From Afipia sp. P52-10 (GTDB lineage: Bacteria > Pseudomonadota > Alphaproteobacteria > Rhizobiales > Xanthobacteraceae): DNA of 64,000 bases. Below, one piece after another: positions 33,958 to 42,580 of the stretch. Both the position numbers and the translations under genes were made by a program. The DNA lies in assembly GCF_000516555.1 (NCBI RefSeq), contig NZ_AZSJ01000003.1:505959-569958 (forward strand), written 5' to 3'. The stretch's first letter is position 1. Each line of letters starts with the position of its first letter. The notes under the pieces are model-generated. The model was not told where the DNA came from. It saw nothing but the letters and a program-made list of their open reading frames with translations, and did not search any database.

Positions 33958-34836
33958 ATGAACCAGCCTCCCGCCCAGCAAATTCCCGGCGTCTATCATC
34001 GCAAGATCGGCGACATCGTCGTGACCGTCATCAGCGACGGTTATCTCGATGGCAACCTCGAGGTGATGCGCAATGTCGATCTCGACAAGGCACACAAAGT
34101 GCTCGCCGACGCCTTCCGTCCCGCGCGCCGTACCAGCGTCAACACCTTCCTGATCCACTCCAAGGGCCGCCGCGCGCTGGTCGATACCGGATCCGGCAAC
34201 TACCTGCAGCAGAGCGCCGGCAAGGTGCAGCAGAACCTCGCCGCGGCCGGAATCGATCCAGCCTCGATCGATACGGTGCTGCTGACGCATATGCATCCGG
34301 ATCACTCGGCTGGCCTCACCGATATGTCGAATGGCAAGCTGTTCTTCCCCAATGCCGAATTGGTGATGCACGAAAAGGAGCTGCCGCACTGGTTCGACGA
34401 CAGCGCGATGTCGAAGGCCGACGAGCGCTCGCAGAAAATGTACTTCCTGGCCGGACGCGAGCAGGTCGAGCCGTACAAGAAGCAGACCCGACTGTTCAAG
34501 GACGGCGAGGTGTTTCCCGGCGTGACCGCCGTGCCGAGCCCGGGCCATACGCCGGGCCATACCGCCTACCTGATTGCGTCAGGCGACGATCAGTTGATGA
34601 TTTGGGGCGACACCGTGCACGTTCCCGAAGTGCAGACCGCATTCCCCGACGCTGGCATGGCGTTCGATACCGACCTCGCCGCCGCCGCAGCCTCGCGCAA
34701 GCGCATGTTCGACCGCGTAGCGTCGGACCGCATTCTGATCGCCGGCATGCATCTGCACTTCCCGGCGTTCTCGCGACTGGCCCGCGACGGCGACGCGTAC
34801 CGGATTTATCCCGAGGCCTGGGTGCAGACGTTCTGA
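33958..34836 (+). CDS. Metallo-beta-lactamase-fold hydrolase
   Basis: A 292-residue zinc-dependent hydrolase. The metal motif LLTHMHPDHSAGLTD gives HxHxDH; a further His is in VPSPGHTPGHTAYL; Asp in LMIWGDTVH; final His in AGMHLHFPAF. This matches the MBL subgroup containing lactonases and related hydrolases of alphaproteobacteria. No signal peptide is seen. It may share a transcript with the nucleophile-less alpha/beta protein. A terminator follows at 34905-34937. Confidence 0.86.
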   Translation: MNQPPAQQIPGVYHRKIGDIVVTVISDGYLDGNLEVMRNVDLDKAHKVLADAFRPARRTSVNTFLIHSKGRRALVDTGSGNYLQQSAGKVQQNLAAAGIDPASIDTVLLTHMHPDHSAGLTDMSNGKLFFPNAELVMHEKELPHWFDDSAMSKADERSQKMYFLAGREQVEPYKKQTRLFKDGEVFPGVTAVPSPGHTPGHTAYLIASGDDQLMIWGDTVHVPEVQTAFPDAGMAFDTDLAAAAASRKRMFDRVASDRILIAGMHLHFPAFSRLARDGDAYRIYPEAWVQTF

Positions 34837-34868
34837 GCACCCGTCCGACACTGCTACGGCAAGCAAGC

Positions 34869-34906
34869 GCTGCTGCGACAAACAAGAGCTGCTGCGACAA
34901 ACAAGA
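34869..34906. repeat. 19-base perfect tandem duplication before the terminator
   Basis: GCTGCTGCGACAAACAAGA occurs twice with no gap between the MBL gene and the terminator. It resembles the 19-base duplication at 32135-32172 in size but not in sequence. Confidence 0.9.
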
Positions 34907-34937
34907 AAAGGCGACGCGAACTTCGCGCCGCCTTTTC
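34905..34937. terminator. Bidirectional terminator between convergent genes
   Basis: GAAAAGGCG-A-CGCGAA and TTCGCG-C-CGCCTTTTC form a long stem with one internal mismatch and A/T tracts on both sides. It lies between the plus-strand MBL gene and the minus-strand ThDP enzyme. Confidence 0.85.
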
Positions 34938-34964
34938 TTTTGATCTCCTTAGAGATCGCGCGAT

Positions 34965-36635
34965 TTAGCGGACGCCGTGCCCGGCCTTGACGCCTGCGCG
35001 CATCTTCGGCGTGGTCACCTGATCGGACGTGATAACGTCCCAGATCACCGTCTCGCTGCCCTTCTCATAGGCTTCCATCAGCGCCTTGAACTGCTTGACG
35101 TCGGTGACGGTCGCACCACCAAGGCCGAAGCCGTTCGAGATCGCCTTGAAGTCCGGGCGGCCGAAGATCGCACCGCTGTCGTCGATGCCGTCGGCCCGCA
35201 ACTTGTGGATCTCGGCACCATAGGCGCCGTCGTTGGCGCAGACGATCAGAAGCTTGATGCCGTGACGCTTCACCGCCTCCAGTTCCTGAATGTGCATCAG
35301 CAAGCTGCCGTCACCCTCGAACAGAACCACCTTGCCGTTTTTGCGCGCCGCCGCGACGCCGATCGCGTACGAGATCGAGTTGCCGATCGCGCCGAAATCG
35401 CGCATCGCGTGATAGCGGGTCGGATCACCGCCGCGCATCGTGGTATGAAAGTACGAGTGGTGACCGGAACCAGACACCACGTCGTAATCCTTCGGAATCA
35501 CATTCTCGAGTTCCTTGAACACCTCACGCGGATCGAGCTCGCCGGGCTTCACCGTGAAAGGCGTATCGTCTGCCGGCTCTTCCTTGATGCGCTTGGCGAG
35601 TTCAGGCGAACGGATGTTCGCAGCAGTCTTGCCGATCGCCTTGATGCGCTTGGTGAGATCGGCCGCCGTCAGCTTTGCATCGGCCTTCATGTAGATGTCG
35701 GCAGCCTGGTTGCCATCGCGCAGACCCATGGGGGCGAGATCGACCTGCACCACCTCGGCCTGCGGGAACAGGTTGTCGCCGTCCACGGTATAGTAGGTCA
35801 GGCTCGCACCGATCGCGATCACGAGATCGGCTTCAGCGAACAGCTCGCGCGCGATGGCACGAGAGAAACCGCCGGCGATGCCGATCGAGAACGGGTTATG
35901 ATCGTACATGCCGCGACCAAGCAGCGTGGTGGAAAGCAGCGCACCGCTCGCTTCGGCGAGCTCTTCCACCTCTTTGCGGCCATCGGCCCAGACGACGCCC
36001 CGGCCTGCAATAATGATCGGCAGCTTCGCTTTGGCGAGCTTCTCGGCGACCATCGCCGCCTGATCCGGATTCGGCGGGATCGGCGCCACGACCGGCGTGA
36101 TCTGGGTTGCAGGCTTGTACTCGCCGATGTTCGGCAGCGGCTGAAGCTGCAGATCATAAGGAATGCCGATCACGACCGGCTTGCGTTCGTGGCGGGCGAC
36201 ATGGAACGCCTCGCGCACATACTGATACATGCGCACCGGGGAATGCGCGGAAATGTAATGCGCGCCGCAGGCCGCGGCGAGCGGCTGCTGCTCGATCCAC
36301 TGGCCATACCACTTGGCACCGATCGGCACCTCGCCCGCGAACACGACCATCGGCACGCGGCTGCGCGCAGCCGACGTCAAGGCCGTCATGATTTGGGTGA
36401 AGCCCGGACCGCATGTCACCGACGCAACGCCGACCTTGCCGGTGGCGCTGTAATAACCCATCGCCATGGCGCAAGCGCAGTGCTCGTGACGAGCATGATA
36501 GGTGTTCATGCCTTCGATGTCTTTCATCGCCGTCACCCAGTGCATGTTGCCGTCGCCCATCAGCGCGAAGTGATGATCGACGCCTTCAGCAGCGAAAGCG
36601 TTGGCGAGCGCGACATAGGTGGGCACATTGCTCAT
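34965..36635 (-). CDS. Thiamine-diphosphate-dependent enzyme (acetolactate synthase/decarboxylase-like)
   Basis: A 556-residue three-domain ThDP enzyme. The N-terminal Glu region has YHARHEHCACAMAMGY; the central domain has AKLPIIIAGRGVVW; the C-terminal cofactor motif is LFEGDGSLLMHIQELEAV followed by ANDGAYGAE. This is the acetolactate synthase/oxalyl-CoA decarboxylase/benzoylformate decarboxylase superfamily; the exact reaction is unknown. The ATG at 36635 is the start; an upstream extension to 36746 is not conserved. It follows the two-subunit ThDP genes in direction but with a 305-base gap. Confidence 0.82.
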   Translation of the reverse strand: MSNVPTYVALANAFAAEGVDHHFALMGDGNMHWVTAMKDIEGMNTYHARHEHCACAMAMGYYSATGKVGVASVTCGPGFTQIMTALTSAARSRVPMVVFAGEVPIGAKWYGQWIEQQPLAAACGAHYISAHSPVRMYQYVREAFHVARHERKPVVIGIPYDLQLQPLPNIGEYKPATQITPVVAPIPPNPDQAAMVAEKLAKAKLPIIIAGRGVVWADGRKEVEELAEASGALLSTTLLGRGMYDHNPFSIGIAGGFSRAIARELFAEADLVIAIGASLTYYTVDGDNLFPQAEVVQVDLAPMGLRDGNQAADIYMKADAKLTAADLTKRIKAIGKTAANIRSPELAKRIKEEPADDTPFTVKPGELDPREVFKELENVIPKDYDVVSGSGHHSYFHTTMRGGDPTRYHAMRDFGAIGNSISYAIGVAAARKNGKVVLFEGDGSLLMHIQELEAVKRHGIKLLIVCANDGAYGAEIHKLRADGIDDSGAIFGRPDFKAISNGFGLGGATVTDVKQFKALMEAYEKGSETVIWDVITSDQVTTPKMRAGVKAGHGVR

Positions 36636-36940
36636 GAAAAATATCCTCAGGCGTGTTCTTGCTTGTTGTTTGTTCCGGGTGGCGGACCGCCCGAACAAGA
36701 CTGGTGCTGCGGTCCAGGCACATTCGCAGAAACGGCTGTGTCCCAAGGACTTGCTGCATCAGAACAGTGCCGAATGCACAGCCGGTCGCGCGATATTTGA
36801 ACCTGTCGCCATGATAACATTCGGCACAGTCGGCGCAACTCTCGCACCTGTTGCTGCCTATTTTTATCGCTTACTGCGCAGCACGGCGCGAGTACGGCGC
36901 GCGCTTCCTGCCTACAGCGTTCTGCCTGTCGGAGCGCCGA
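36636..36940. other. Intergenic region upstream of the ThDP enzyme gene
   Basis: This 305-base stretch contains a hairpin (roughly 36667-36697, TTGTTCCGGGTGG with CCGCCCGAACAA, one bulge) about 33 bases before the start codon, in the likely 5' leader. No gene is visible. It separates the two-subunit decarboxylase from the full-length enzyme, which probably has its own promoter here. Confidence 0.4.
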
Positions 36941-37540
36941 TCAATTCGGCGGCAATCCGAGCTGCGCCCGAAACCGGTTCTTCAGATGGACCGCATCGCG
37001 TGGTGGCAGCGAACGCGGTAAATTCTCAGCCCGGACTTTGATGACATAAAGCTGAGGTCCCCTTGCCTGCGCGCTGAGCGACGACCGGGCAGCCTTGACC
37101 TGCTCCAGTTCATGTAGTGTCTCGGCCTTTGCAAAACCGCAGGAAGCGGCGATGGCGGCGAGATCCAGACCGCGACCGGTGTGGCTCACCTGCATGCCCG
37201 TTTCCCCGAAATGGCCGTTATCGATCACCGCGATCGTCAGGTTCTTCGGCGCAGCGACGGCGATGGTCGCGAGCCCGCCCAAGCCCATCAGCTGTTCACC
37301 ATCGCCAGTGATGACCAGGACCGGCCGTGCCGGCTGCGCCTGCGCGAGCCCAAGCCCAACCAGCGCGGCACTTCCCATCGCGCCCCACAGATAGAAGTTC
37401 GCCTCGTGATCGCCGGCCGCATTGGCATCATAGCTCGACGAGCCGAGGCCACTGATGACGAGCAGGTCGTCACGACTCACGAGCAGCGCCGCAACCGCCG
37501 CGCGGCGGTCCAGCGAGTTATCCGAAACCGCCGTCACCAT
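36941..37540 (-). CDS. ThDP-binding decarboxylase beta subunit (ComE/sulfopyruvate decarboxylase-like)
   Basis: A 199-residue protein covering only the C-terminal ThDP/metal domain: VISGLGSSSYDANAAG, NFYLWGAMGSAALVGLGLAQ, and the metal motif ITGDGEQLMGLGGLATIAVA followed by AVIDNGHFGETG. Such half-size subunits occur in sulfopyruvate and phosphonopyruvate-type decarboxylases. It overlaps the alpha subunit gene by 7 bases, so they are coupled. The substrate is unknown; other 2-oxo acids are possible. Confidence 0.78.
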   Translation of the reverse strand: MVTAVSDNSLDRRAAVAALLVSRDDLLVISGLGSSSYDANAAGDHEANFYLWGAMGSAALVGLGLAQAQPARPVLVITGDGEQLMGLGGLATIAVAAPKNLTIAVIDNGHFGETGMQVSHTGRGLDLAAIAASCGFAKAETLHELEQVKAARSSLSAQARGPQLYVIKVRAENLPRSLPPRDAVHLKNRFRAQLGLPPN

Positions 37541-38055
37541 TTCTTGCGTCCAATCAAACGTTGCGACAATAGCACGGCCATCTGCTGATCGGCCTCATAA
37601 GCCTCCACGGCAGATGCTGCGACGACGTCGGTGGCCTCGTCCGCGCTCGTCACCCGCACGGTTCGCACGCCGACCGCATTGAGCGAAGCTTCCGTAGCCC
37701 GACTCATCGGCACCTGCCAGGGGTTGAACTCGCCCCACTCGCCGCGCATGGTCACCAGCATCAGCAACGGCGCGCGCATCATCACCGGAAGCGACAACAT
37801 GTTGATGCAATTGCCAACGCCGCTCGATTGCATGAGTAGCACACTGCGTTCGCCACCGAGCCAAGCGCCCGCAGCAATCGCGACGCCCTCCTCTTCGGTG
37901 GTCAGCACGTTGCACGTCACGGCCGGATCGGCATGGAACATCTGGATCAATGCCGAATGTCCCGCATCGGGCACATAAGACATCTGCCGGACACCGCTGT
38001 CCTTCAAGACCTTATAGAGCTCCGCCGGCCAGCGAGACGTGGTCACGTCATGCAT
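37534..38055 (-). CDS. ThDP-binding decarboxylase alpha subunit (ComD-like)
   Basis: A 173-residue protein covering the N-terminal pyrimidine-binding domain: YVPDAGHSALIQMFHADP, then TTEEEGVAIAAGAWLGG (with the catalytic Glu that activates ThDP), and LLMQSSGVGNCINMLSLP. It forms the active dimer partner of the beta subunit. The ATG at 38055 has a clear AGAGGAGA upstream. It lies 128 bases downstream of the TetR gene, which may regulate it. Confidence 0.78.
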   Translation of the reverse strand: MHDVTTSRWPAELYKVLKDSGVRQMSYVPDAGHSALIQMFHADPAVTCNVLTTEEEGVAIAAGAWLGGERSVLLMQSSGVGNCINMLSLPVMMRAPLLMLVTMRGEWGEFNPWQVPMSRATEASLNAVGVRTVRVTSADEATDVVAASAVEAYEADQQMAVLLSQRLIGRKKW

Positions 38056-38183
38056 CAGCGTCTCCTCTTCCCCCTCATCCGGTCTTACATCGTAAGCCCA
38101 GCGTGGCGCATAACGATGCGCAATGCCATTGCAATTGTCGAGGGGCAGGCTTGAGGCAATCGGCCGCGAGGCCGACTGCGCGA

Positions 38184-38966
38184 TCAACGTTTCGATGGAG
38201 AACGGCGCGTGGGCTTGGTTATCGATTTGCCAGCGACCTTGCGCTTCGCCCGAGACTGCGAAGCCGATCCCGCAGGCTCGGCACCGAGCTTGTCGGCGAC
38301 CGCCTCCAGGCGGCGCACGACCTGTTCCAACGGATGTTCTGCGGCCTCCGGCTGCACCGCCATACCGCGATAGACCATATCGGTGATGCTGTTGGCGGCA
38401 CTGTCGACGAAGAAGTTGCCCTCGCCGCGCAGATAGCTCCAGGTGTGGTGCTCGACGCCGCCGAACACGAGGTCCCGCACCATCCGCGTTGGAATGTCAG
38501 AACGGAATTCGCCGCTCTTCATCGCCGCATCGATGATCTCGATCATCCGGCGGGTATAGGCGCGGTTCAACAGAAACACGGTGGTCGAGCGATAGTCGGG
38601 ATCGGCACGCAATTCGGTGAACATGAAGCGGCACAATGCCGGCTCCTTGTGGATCACCGACAAATGCTTCCAGATCAGGAAGCGCAACCTGTTCCAGGTG
38701 CCGCTGATCTGGCTGAGCTGCTCGTCGTAATCGGAGATCATCTCATCGTACCAGGCTTCCACCACCTTGATGAGAAGATCCCGCTTGTTCGAGAAGTAAC
38801 GATAGATCGTCCCTTCGACAACGCCCGCACGCTCGGCGATCTCCGCCGTCGAGGTCTCCTGATAACCCTTCTCGGAAAAGACCTGCCGTGCAGCCGCCAT
38901 CAGGTCAGCCACGCGCCGCTCCCGCGATAGCCTGAAAACCTGTCGCCGTTCAGCCGTTTCGCTCAT
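38184..38966 (-). CDS. TetR-family regulator, paralogue of the one at 41648-42361
   Basis: A 260-residue repressor-type regulator. The HTH lies at about 17-62: RVADLMAAARQVFSEKGYQE then IAERAGVVEGTIYRYFSNKR. The ligand domain is very similar to the second TetR in this window (GTWNRLRF, GVEHHTWSYLRGEGNFF). A Lys/Arg/Ser-rich C-terminal tail of about 30 residues is unique to this copy. It heads the ThDP decarboxylase genes. Confidence 0.88.
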   Translation of the reverse strand: MSETAERRQVFRLSRERRVADLMAAARQVFSEKGYQETSTAEIAERAGVVEGTIYRYFSNKRDLLIKVVEAWYDEMISDYDEQLSQISGTWNRLRFLIWKHLSVIHKEPALCRFMFTELRADPDYRSTTVFLLNRAYTRRMIEIIDAAMKSGEFRSDIPTRMVRDLVFGGVEHHTWSYLRGEGNFFVDSAANSITDMVYRGMAVQPEAAEHPLEQVVRRLEAVADKLGAEPAGSASQSRAKRKVAGKSITKPTRRSPSKR

Positions 38967-39166
38967 ACCCCGTTCCTAGACCAACCAGGCGGCACCCAGC
39001 AAGCGTCCTTGCGAGATGGCAGGTTCGGCATCTGCGGCCGGCAGGCACGACAAAATCGAGGTGAATGATGATCGCCGCGAGCGTGCCATCCGAAACCTCG
39101 ATCTGTTTGGAAACCACGCCGCTTCGCTAACGCGATCCCTCTCAGATCCGGATCATGATACGTCAG

Positions 39167-39952
39167 CTAGCGACCCTTGAACGTCGGCTTGCGTTTCTCG
39201 AGAAACGCGCGGCAGCCTTCGTGCGCGTCCTCGCTGTCGAAGACGAGACTGACCATGCTCGCCTCGTAGGCGAGGCCTGCTGCCAGCGTCATCTCGGTGC
39301 CATTGGCGATCGCGCGCTTCATCAGCTTCAGCACCAACGGCGATTTCTCGGCGATACGCCCCGCCAGCGCCAGCGTCTCCTGCATGAGATCCGCCCGAGG
39401 CACGACCCGGTTGGCAAGGCCGAGTTGCACTGCCTCCTGTGCGCTAAGATGGTCGCCGGTAAACATCAGCTCCTTCGCCACGCAAAGCGCCATCTGACGC
39501 GGTGCCCGTTGGGTACCGCCGCCGCCGGGAAACAGACCGAGCGCGATCTCCGTCAAACCGATGCGCGCGGTATCCGCCAGAAGGCGGATATCCGTTGCCA
39601 GCAGCAGTTCCATACCACCACCGAGCGCATAACCGTTCACTGCCGCAATCGTCGGCTTGTCGCACAGCTCGATGCGGCGGAAAACACGATGCACTAGATC
39701 GGAGAACTCCACGTAATGCGCAAGGCCGCGACGGGTGTTCAGCCCCTCGATGTCACCGCCCGCCATGAAGGCTTTGTCGCCGGTGCCCGTAAAGACGATG
39801 ACGCGCACGCGCTCATCGACCTCGCATGCAGCGAGAGCTGCTTCGATCGCTTGCAGCGTCGGCACGTCGATCGCGTTGAGGCGTTTCGGCCGGTTGAACG
39901 TGACGATGCCAACGTGATCCCTGACCTCGGTGAGAACTGGCGCGTCACTCAT
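39167..39952 (-). CDS. Enoyl-CoA hydratase/isomerase family protein
   Basis: A 261-residue crotonase. Oxyanion segment GTGDKAFMAGGDIEGL; first catalytic Glu in GYALGGGMELLLATD; second in RIGLTEIALGLFPGGGGTQR. Both glutamates are retained, so hydratase activity is likely. The ATG at 39952 is chosen since the upstream extension to 40117 runs into the ligase gene. It is 52 bases downstream of the acyl-CoA ligase and probably cotranscribed with it. Confidence 0.88.
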   Translation of the reverse strand: MSDAPVLTEVRDHVGIVTFNRPKRLNAIDVPTLQAIEAALAACEVDERVRVIVFTGTGDKAFMAGGDIEGLNTRRGLAHYVEFSDLVHRVFRRIELCDKPTIAAVNGYALGGGMELLLATDIRLLADTARIGLTEIALGLFPGGGGTQRAPRQMALCVAKELMFTGDHLSAQEAVQLGLANRVVPRADLMQETLALAGRIAEKSPLVLKLMKRAIANGTEMTLAAGLAYEASMVSLVFDSEDAHEGCRAFLEKRKPTFKGR

Positions 39953-40004
39953 GGCGATCGTCCGCTTGGGATTCGTGCGCTTGGTTCCCACGTCATCGGC
40001 GCGA

Positions 40005-41558
40005 TCAAAGCCATTTCTCAACCTCGTGACGCTGGATCTTTCCGGTCGTGCTGCGCGGGAGATCCTCGAAGGCGACGAAGTGAACATGCTTCGGCCGCTT
40101 GTAGCTCGCAAGCTCACGCCGGCACATGGCCTCGATATCGGCTTCGCTCAAGGCCGCATCCAACCGCGCGACAAACGCCACCGGCACTTCGCCCCACCGC
40201 GCATCGCGCTTGCGCACCACCACCGCGTCCGCCACGCGCGGATCGGCGAGCAGCACCCGCTCGATCTCCGCCGGATAGACATTTTCGCCGCCGGATTTGA
40301 TCATGTACTTGGCGCGATCGACGAAATCGAACGAATTGTCAGGATTGCGGCGGAACAGATCACCCATCCGGAACCATCCGCCGGCGAAATCGCGCGCATT
40401 GGTCTCCGGCGCATTCCAGTAGCCTGAGAACACCGTCGGCCCGCGGATTGCGACTTCGCCGGGCTCTCCGTCCGCCACCTCATTGTTGTCGGGATCAACC
40501 AGCTTGACGTCGCAGAGCGCGCTTTGGCGTTTCGATAGCGAATGGGGGACAATGCCTGGCGGAATCAATGTGCCGGAAGCCGGGGGAAGGCCGGTTTCGG
40601 TCGAGCCAAAGCTGTTGAGGAACGGCGCGCCGATCAGACCGGACAGCGCCGCGATCAGCTTGGTCGGCAGTAGGTCCGCCATCGCCCCGACCACGCGCAC
40701 GCCCTTCACCTTCATCGGCCTTTGCTGCAGCAGATTCACCACTGGTTCGATCGAGCCCGGCATCAACAGCAGCCAGCCGATGCGATGCCGGGCGACGGCA
40801 TCGACGATCGCCTCGGCATCGAAGCCATCGATGATGATGACGGCGGCGCCCGACATGATCGCGCCTAGCGCCTGGTCGGTCGAGCCCATGTGAAACATCG
40901 GTGCCCAGGCCACGAAGCCGTCGCGGTCGGTGGCGCCCATATCCATGCGCAACACTGCATTGCGGGCGATCTCGGCACGGTGGCTGATCAGAGCGCCCTT
41001 CGGCAGGCCGGTGGTGCCCGACGTATAGAGGATGACGAGCCCATCCTCAGGGTCGACGGCCGTCTCGATCGTATCCGGCGCCAGCGCATTGATCGTCGTA
41101 TCGTACGCGACGCCAAACGCCACCACGCTGGCCCGGCCAAGATCGAGTGACGCCAAGGCCGGCGCGTAACGCTCGGAGACGACAACGAGCTTCGGTGTGA
41201 CCAGGTTGATGCAATGCTGCAGCTCGGCGGACGCCAAACGCCAGTTCTGGCAGGCGACGATGGCGCCGATGCGCGCTGCGGCAAGTTGCACCTCGAGATA
41301 TTCGGCACGGTTCTCCGAAAGCAGGGCAATACGATCGCCGTGTTGCACACCGTACTGACGCAACAGTGTCGCGGTCCGGCAGACCCGTGCGTGAAGCTGC
41401 CGGTAGCTCAGCTGCTTCGCACCCTCCTCGATCGCCAGCGCGTCCGGTTCACGTCGCGCACGCGAGCGGAACAATTCATAGACCGACACGTGCCCCGCGC
41501 GGCGGACATCAGCCGATGCGGCGTGTTGCCCACCATGTGCGGCGTTCTCGTTCGCCAT
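40005..41558 (-). CDS. Acyl-CoA synthetase (AMP-forming ligase)
   Basis: A 517-residue ANL-superfamily ligase that activates a carboxylic acid via acyl-AMP. The P-loop-like motif is LVILYTSGTTGLPKGA; further motifs are NSFGSTETGLPP, WFRMGDLFRR, DRAKYMIKSGGENVYP, and the catalytic Lys in RSTTGKIQRHEV. The ATG at 41558 follows GGGAGG. Its substrate is unknown. It lies 89 bases after the TetR gene at 41648 and before the hydratase, suggesting a TetR-ligase-hydratase operon. Confidence 0.9.
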   Translation of the reverse strand: MANENAAHGGQHAASADVRRAGHVSVYELFRSRARREPDALAIEEGAKQLSYRQLHARVCRTATLLRQYGVQHGDRIALLSENRAEYLEVQLAAARIGAIVACQNWRLASAELQHCINLVTPKLVVVSERYAPALASLDLGRASVVAFGVAYDTTINALAPDTIETAVDPEDGLVILYTSGTTGLPKGALISHRAEIARNAVLRMDMGATDRDGFVAWAPMFHMGSTDQALGAIMSGAAVIIIDGFDAEAIVDAVARHRIGWLLLMPGSIEPVVNLLQQRPMKVKGVRVVGAMADLLPTKLIAALSGLIGAPFLNSFGSTETGLPPASGTLIPPGIVPHSLSKRQSALCDVKLVDPDNNEVADGEPGEVAIRGPTVFSGYWNAPETNARDFAGGWFRMGDLFRRNPDNSFDFVDRAKYMIKSGGENVYPAEIERVLLADPRVADAVVVRKRDARWGEVPVAFVARLDAALSEADIEAMCRRELASYKRPKHVHFVAFEDLPRSTTGKIQRHEVEKWL

Positions 41559-41647
41559 CCCTAGCCTCCCCTGGCTTCTCCATCCTGCCTTCCCATGCCT
41601 CCGCATATCTTTGTGGTCGTTTGGCGCGGGTCGTCTCATTCAATAAG

Positions 41648-42361
41648 TCAGCTGGTATCGCGGGACCTCATCGTCATCCGCTCCAACCGGCCGGCGACGT
41701 CGACAAGGCGTGTCGCATAGGCTTCCCCAGATAGCGGTGCCGTCACCTTCGGCGTCGCAAGCCCGCGATAGACCAAATCGGTGATCGCATCCGCCGCATC
41801 GTCCGGTGAGAAATCGCCCTCTCCGCGCAAGTAGGCCCAGGTGTGATGCTCGACGCAGCCATAGACCATGTCGCGCACCAGCCGCACGGGAATGTCGTCG
41901 GCAAACTCGCCGCTCGCCTGCGCTTCGCTCACGATGTCGACGACGCGGCGGGTGTAGGCGCGATTCATCTGAAATACCGCCGTATCGCGATAGCCCTCGC
42001 TCATGCGCAGCACCTGGAACACCAGCCGACACATCGCCGGCTCCTGATGGACCGTGACCAGATGCCGCCAGATCATGAAGCGCAGCCTGTTCCAGGTCCC
42101 ACGAATGTCCTGCAGTCCTTGATCGTAGTCGGTGAGCATGTCCGCATACCAACGCTCAGCCACCTGTGCGAGCAGCGCGCGCTTGTTCTCGAAATAGCGA
42201 TAGATCGTCCCCTCGACGACCTTGGCCCGTTCGGCGATCTCGGAAATCAGCGCGTCGTCGTAGCCCTTGTCTTCGAACACCGTCCGTGCCGCCCTCATGA
42301 TGTCGGCTACGCGCCGCTCGCGCGGCAGGCGATAAACCGGACGAGACAGCGGCTTGCTCAT
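41648..42361 (-). CDS. TetR-family regulator (AtuR/LiuR-role candidate)
   Basis: A 237-residue regulator with HTH RVADIMRAARTVFEDKGYDD then AKVVEGTIYRYFENKRALL. The effector domain contains RGTWNRLRFMIWRHL and CVEHHTWAYLRGEGDF, closely matching the TetR at 38184. It is divergent from the acyl-CoA dehydrogenase at 42581, which makes self- and neighbour regulation likely. In Pseudomonas the atu genes are controlled by a TetR protein; that analogy is an inference from position only. Confidence 0.88.
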   Translation of the reverse strand: MSKPLSRPVYRLPRERRVADIMRAARTVFEDKGYDDALISEIAERAKVVEGTIYRYFENKRALLAQVAERWYADMLTDYDQGLQDIRGTWNRLRFMIWRHLVTVHQEPAMCRLVFQVLRMSEGYRDTAVFQMNRAYTRRVVDIVSEAQASGEFADDIPVRLVRDMVYGCVEHHTWAYLRGEGDFSPDDAADAITDLVYRGLATPKVTAPLSGEAYATRLVDVAGRLERMTMRSRDTS

Positions 42362-42383
42362 GTGACGATCCTGACTCGAAGCC

Positions 42384-42412
42384 TTGACAAGCGAGATGAA
42401 CAGAACTCATTA
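42384..42412 (+). promoter_or_regulatory. Possible promoter for the acyl-CoA dehydrogenase gene
   Basis: TTGACA at 42384-42389 is followed after 17 bases by TCATTA at 42407-42412, in the divergent region between the TetR and the dehydrogenase genes. The -35 is perfect, the -10 poor. No clear dyad was found beside it. Confidence 0.3.
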
Positions 42413-42580
42413 ATTTGCCTTGTGTCAACGATACCAAACTACGGAGGGGTCGCTGAAGTGATGCATGCGCCCCTTGGAATCCCAAATTATCGCCTCACGG
42501 GCGACCGCGAAGCCTCCTAAGTTCTATGCGGCCAATAATGAATACCATTCACCAATTGCACGACCAGCGGGATAGACGCC

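Noticed and set aside
32135-34906. Short tandem repeats as a possible CRISPR array
   Set aside because: Each has only two copies, no spacers and no cas genes nearby.
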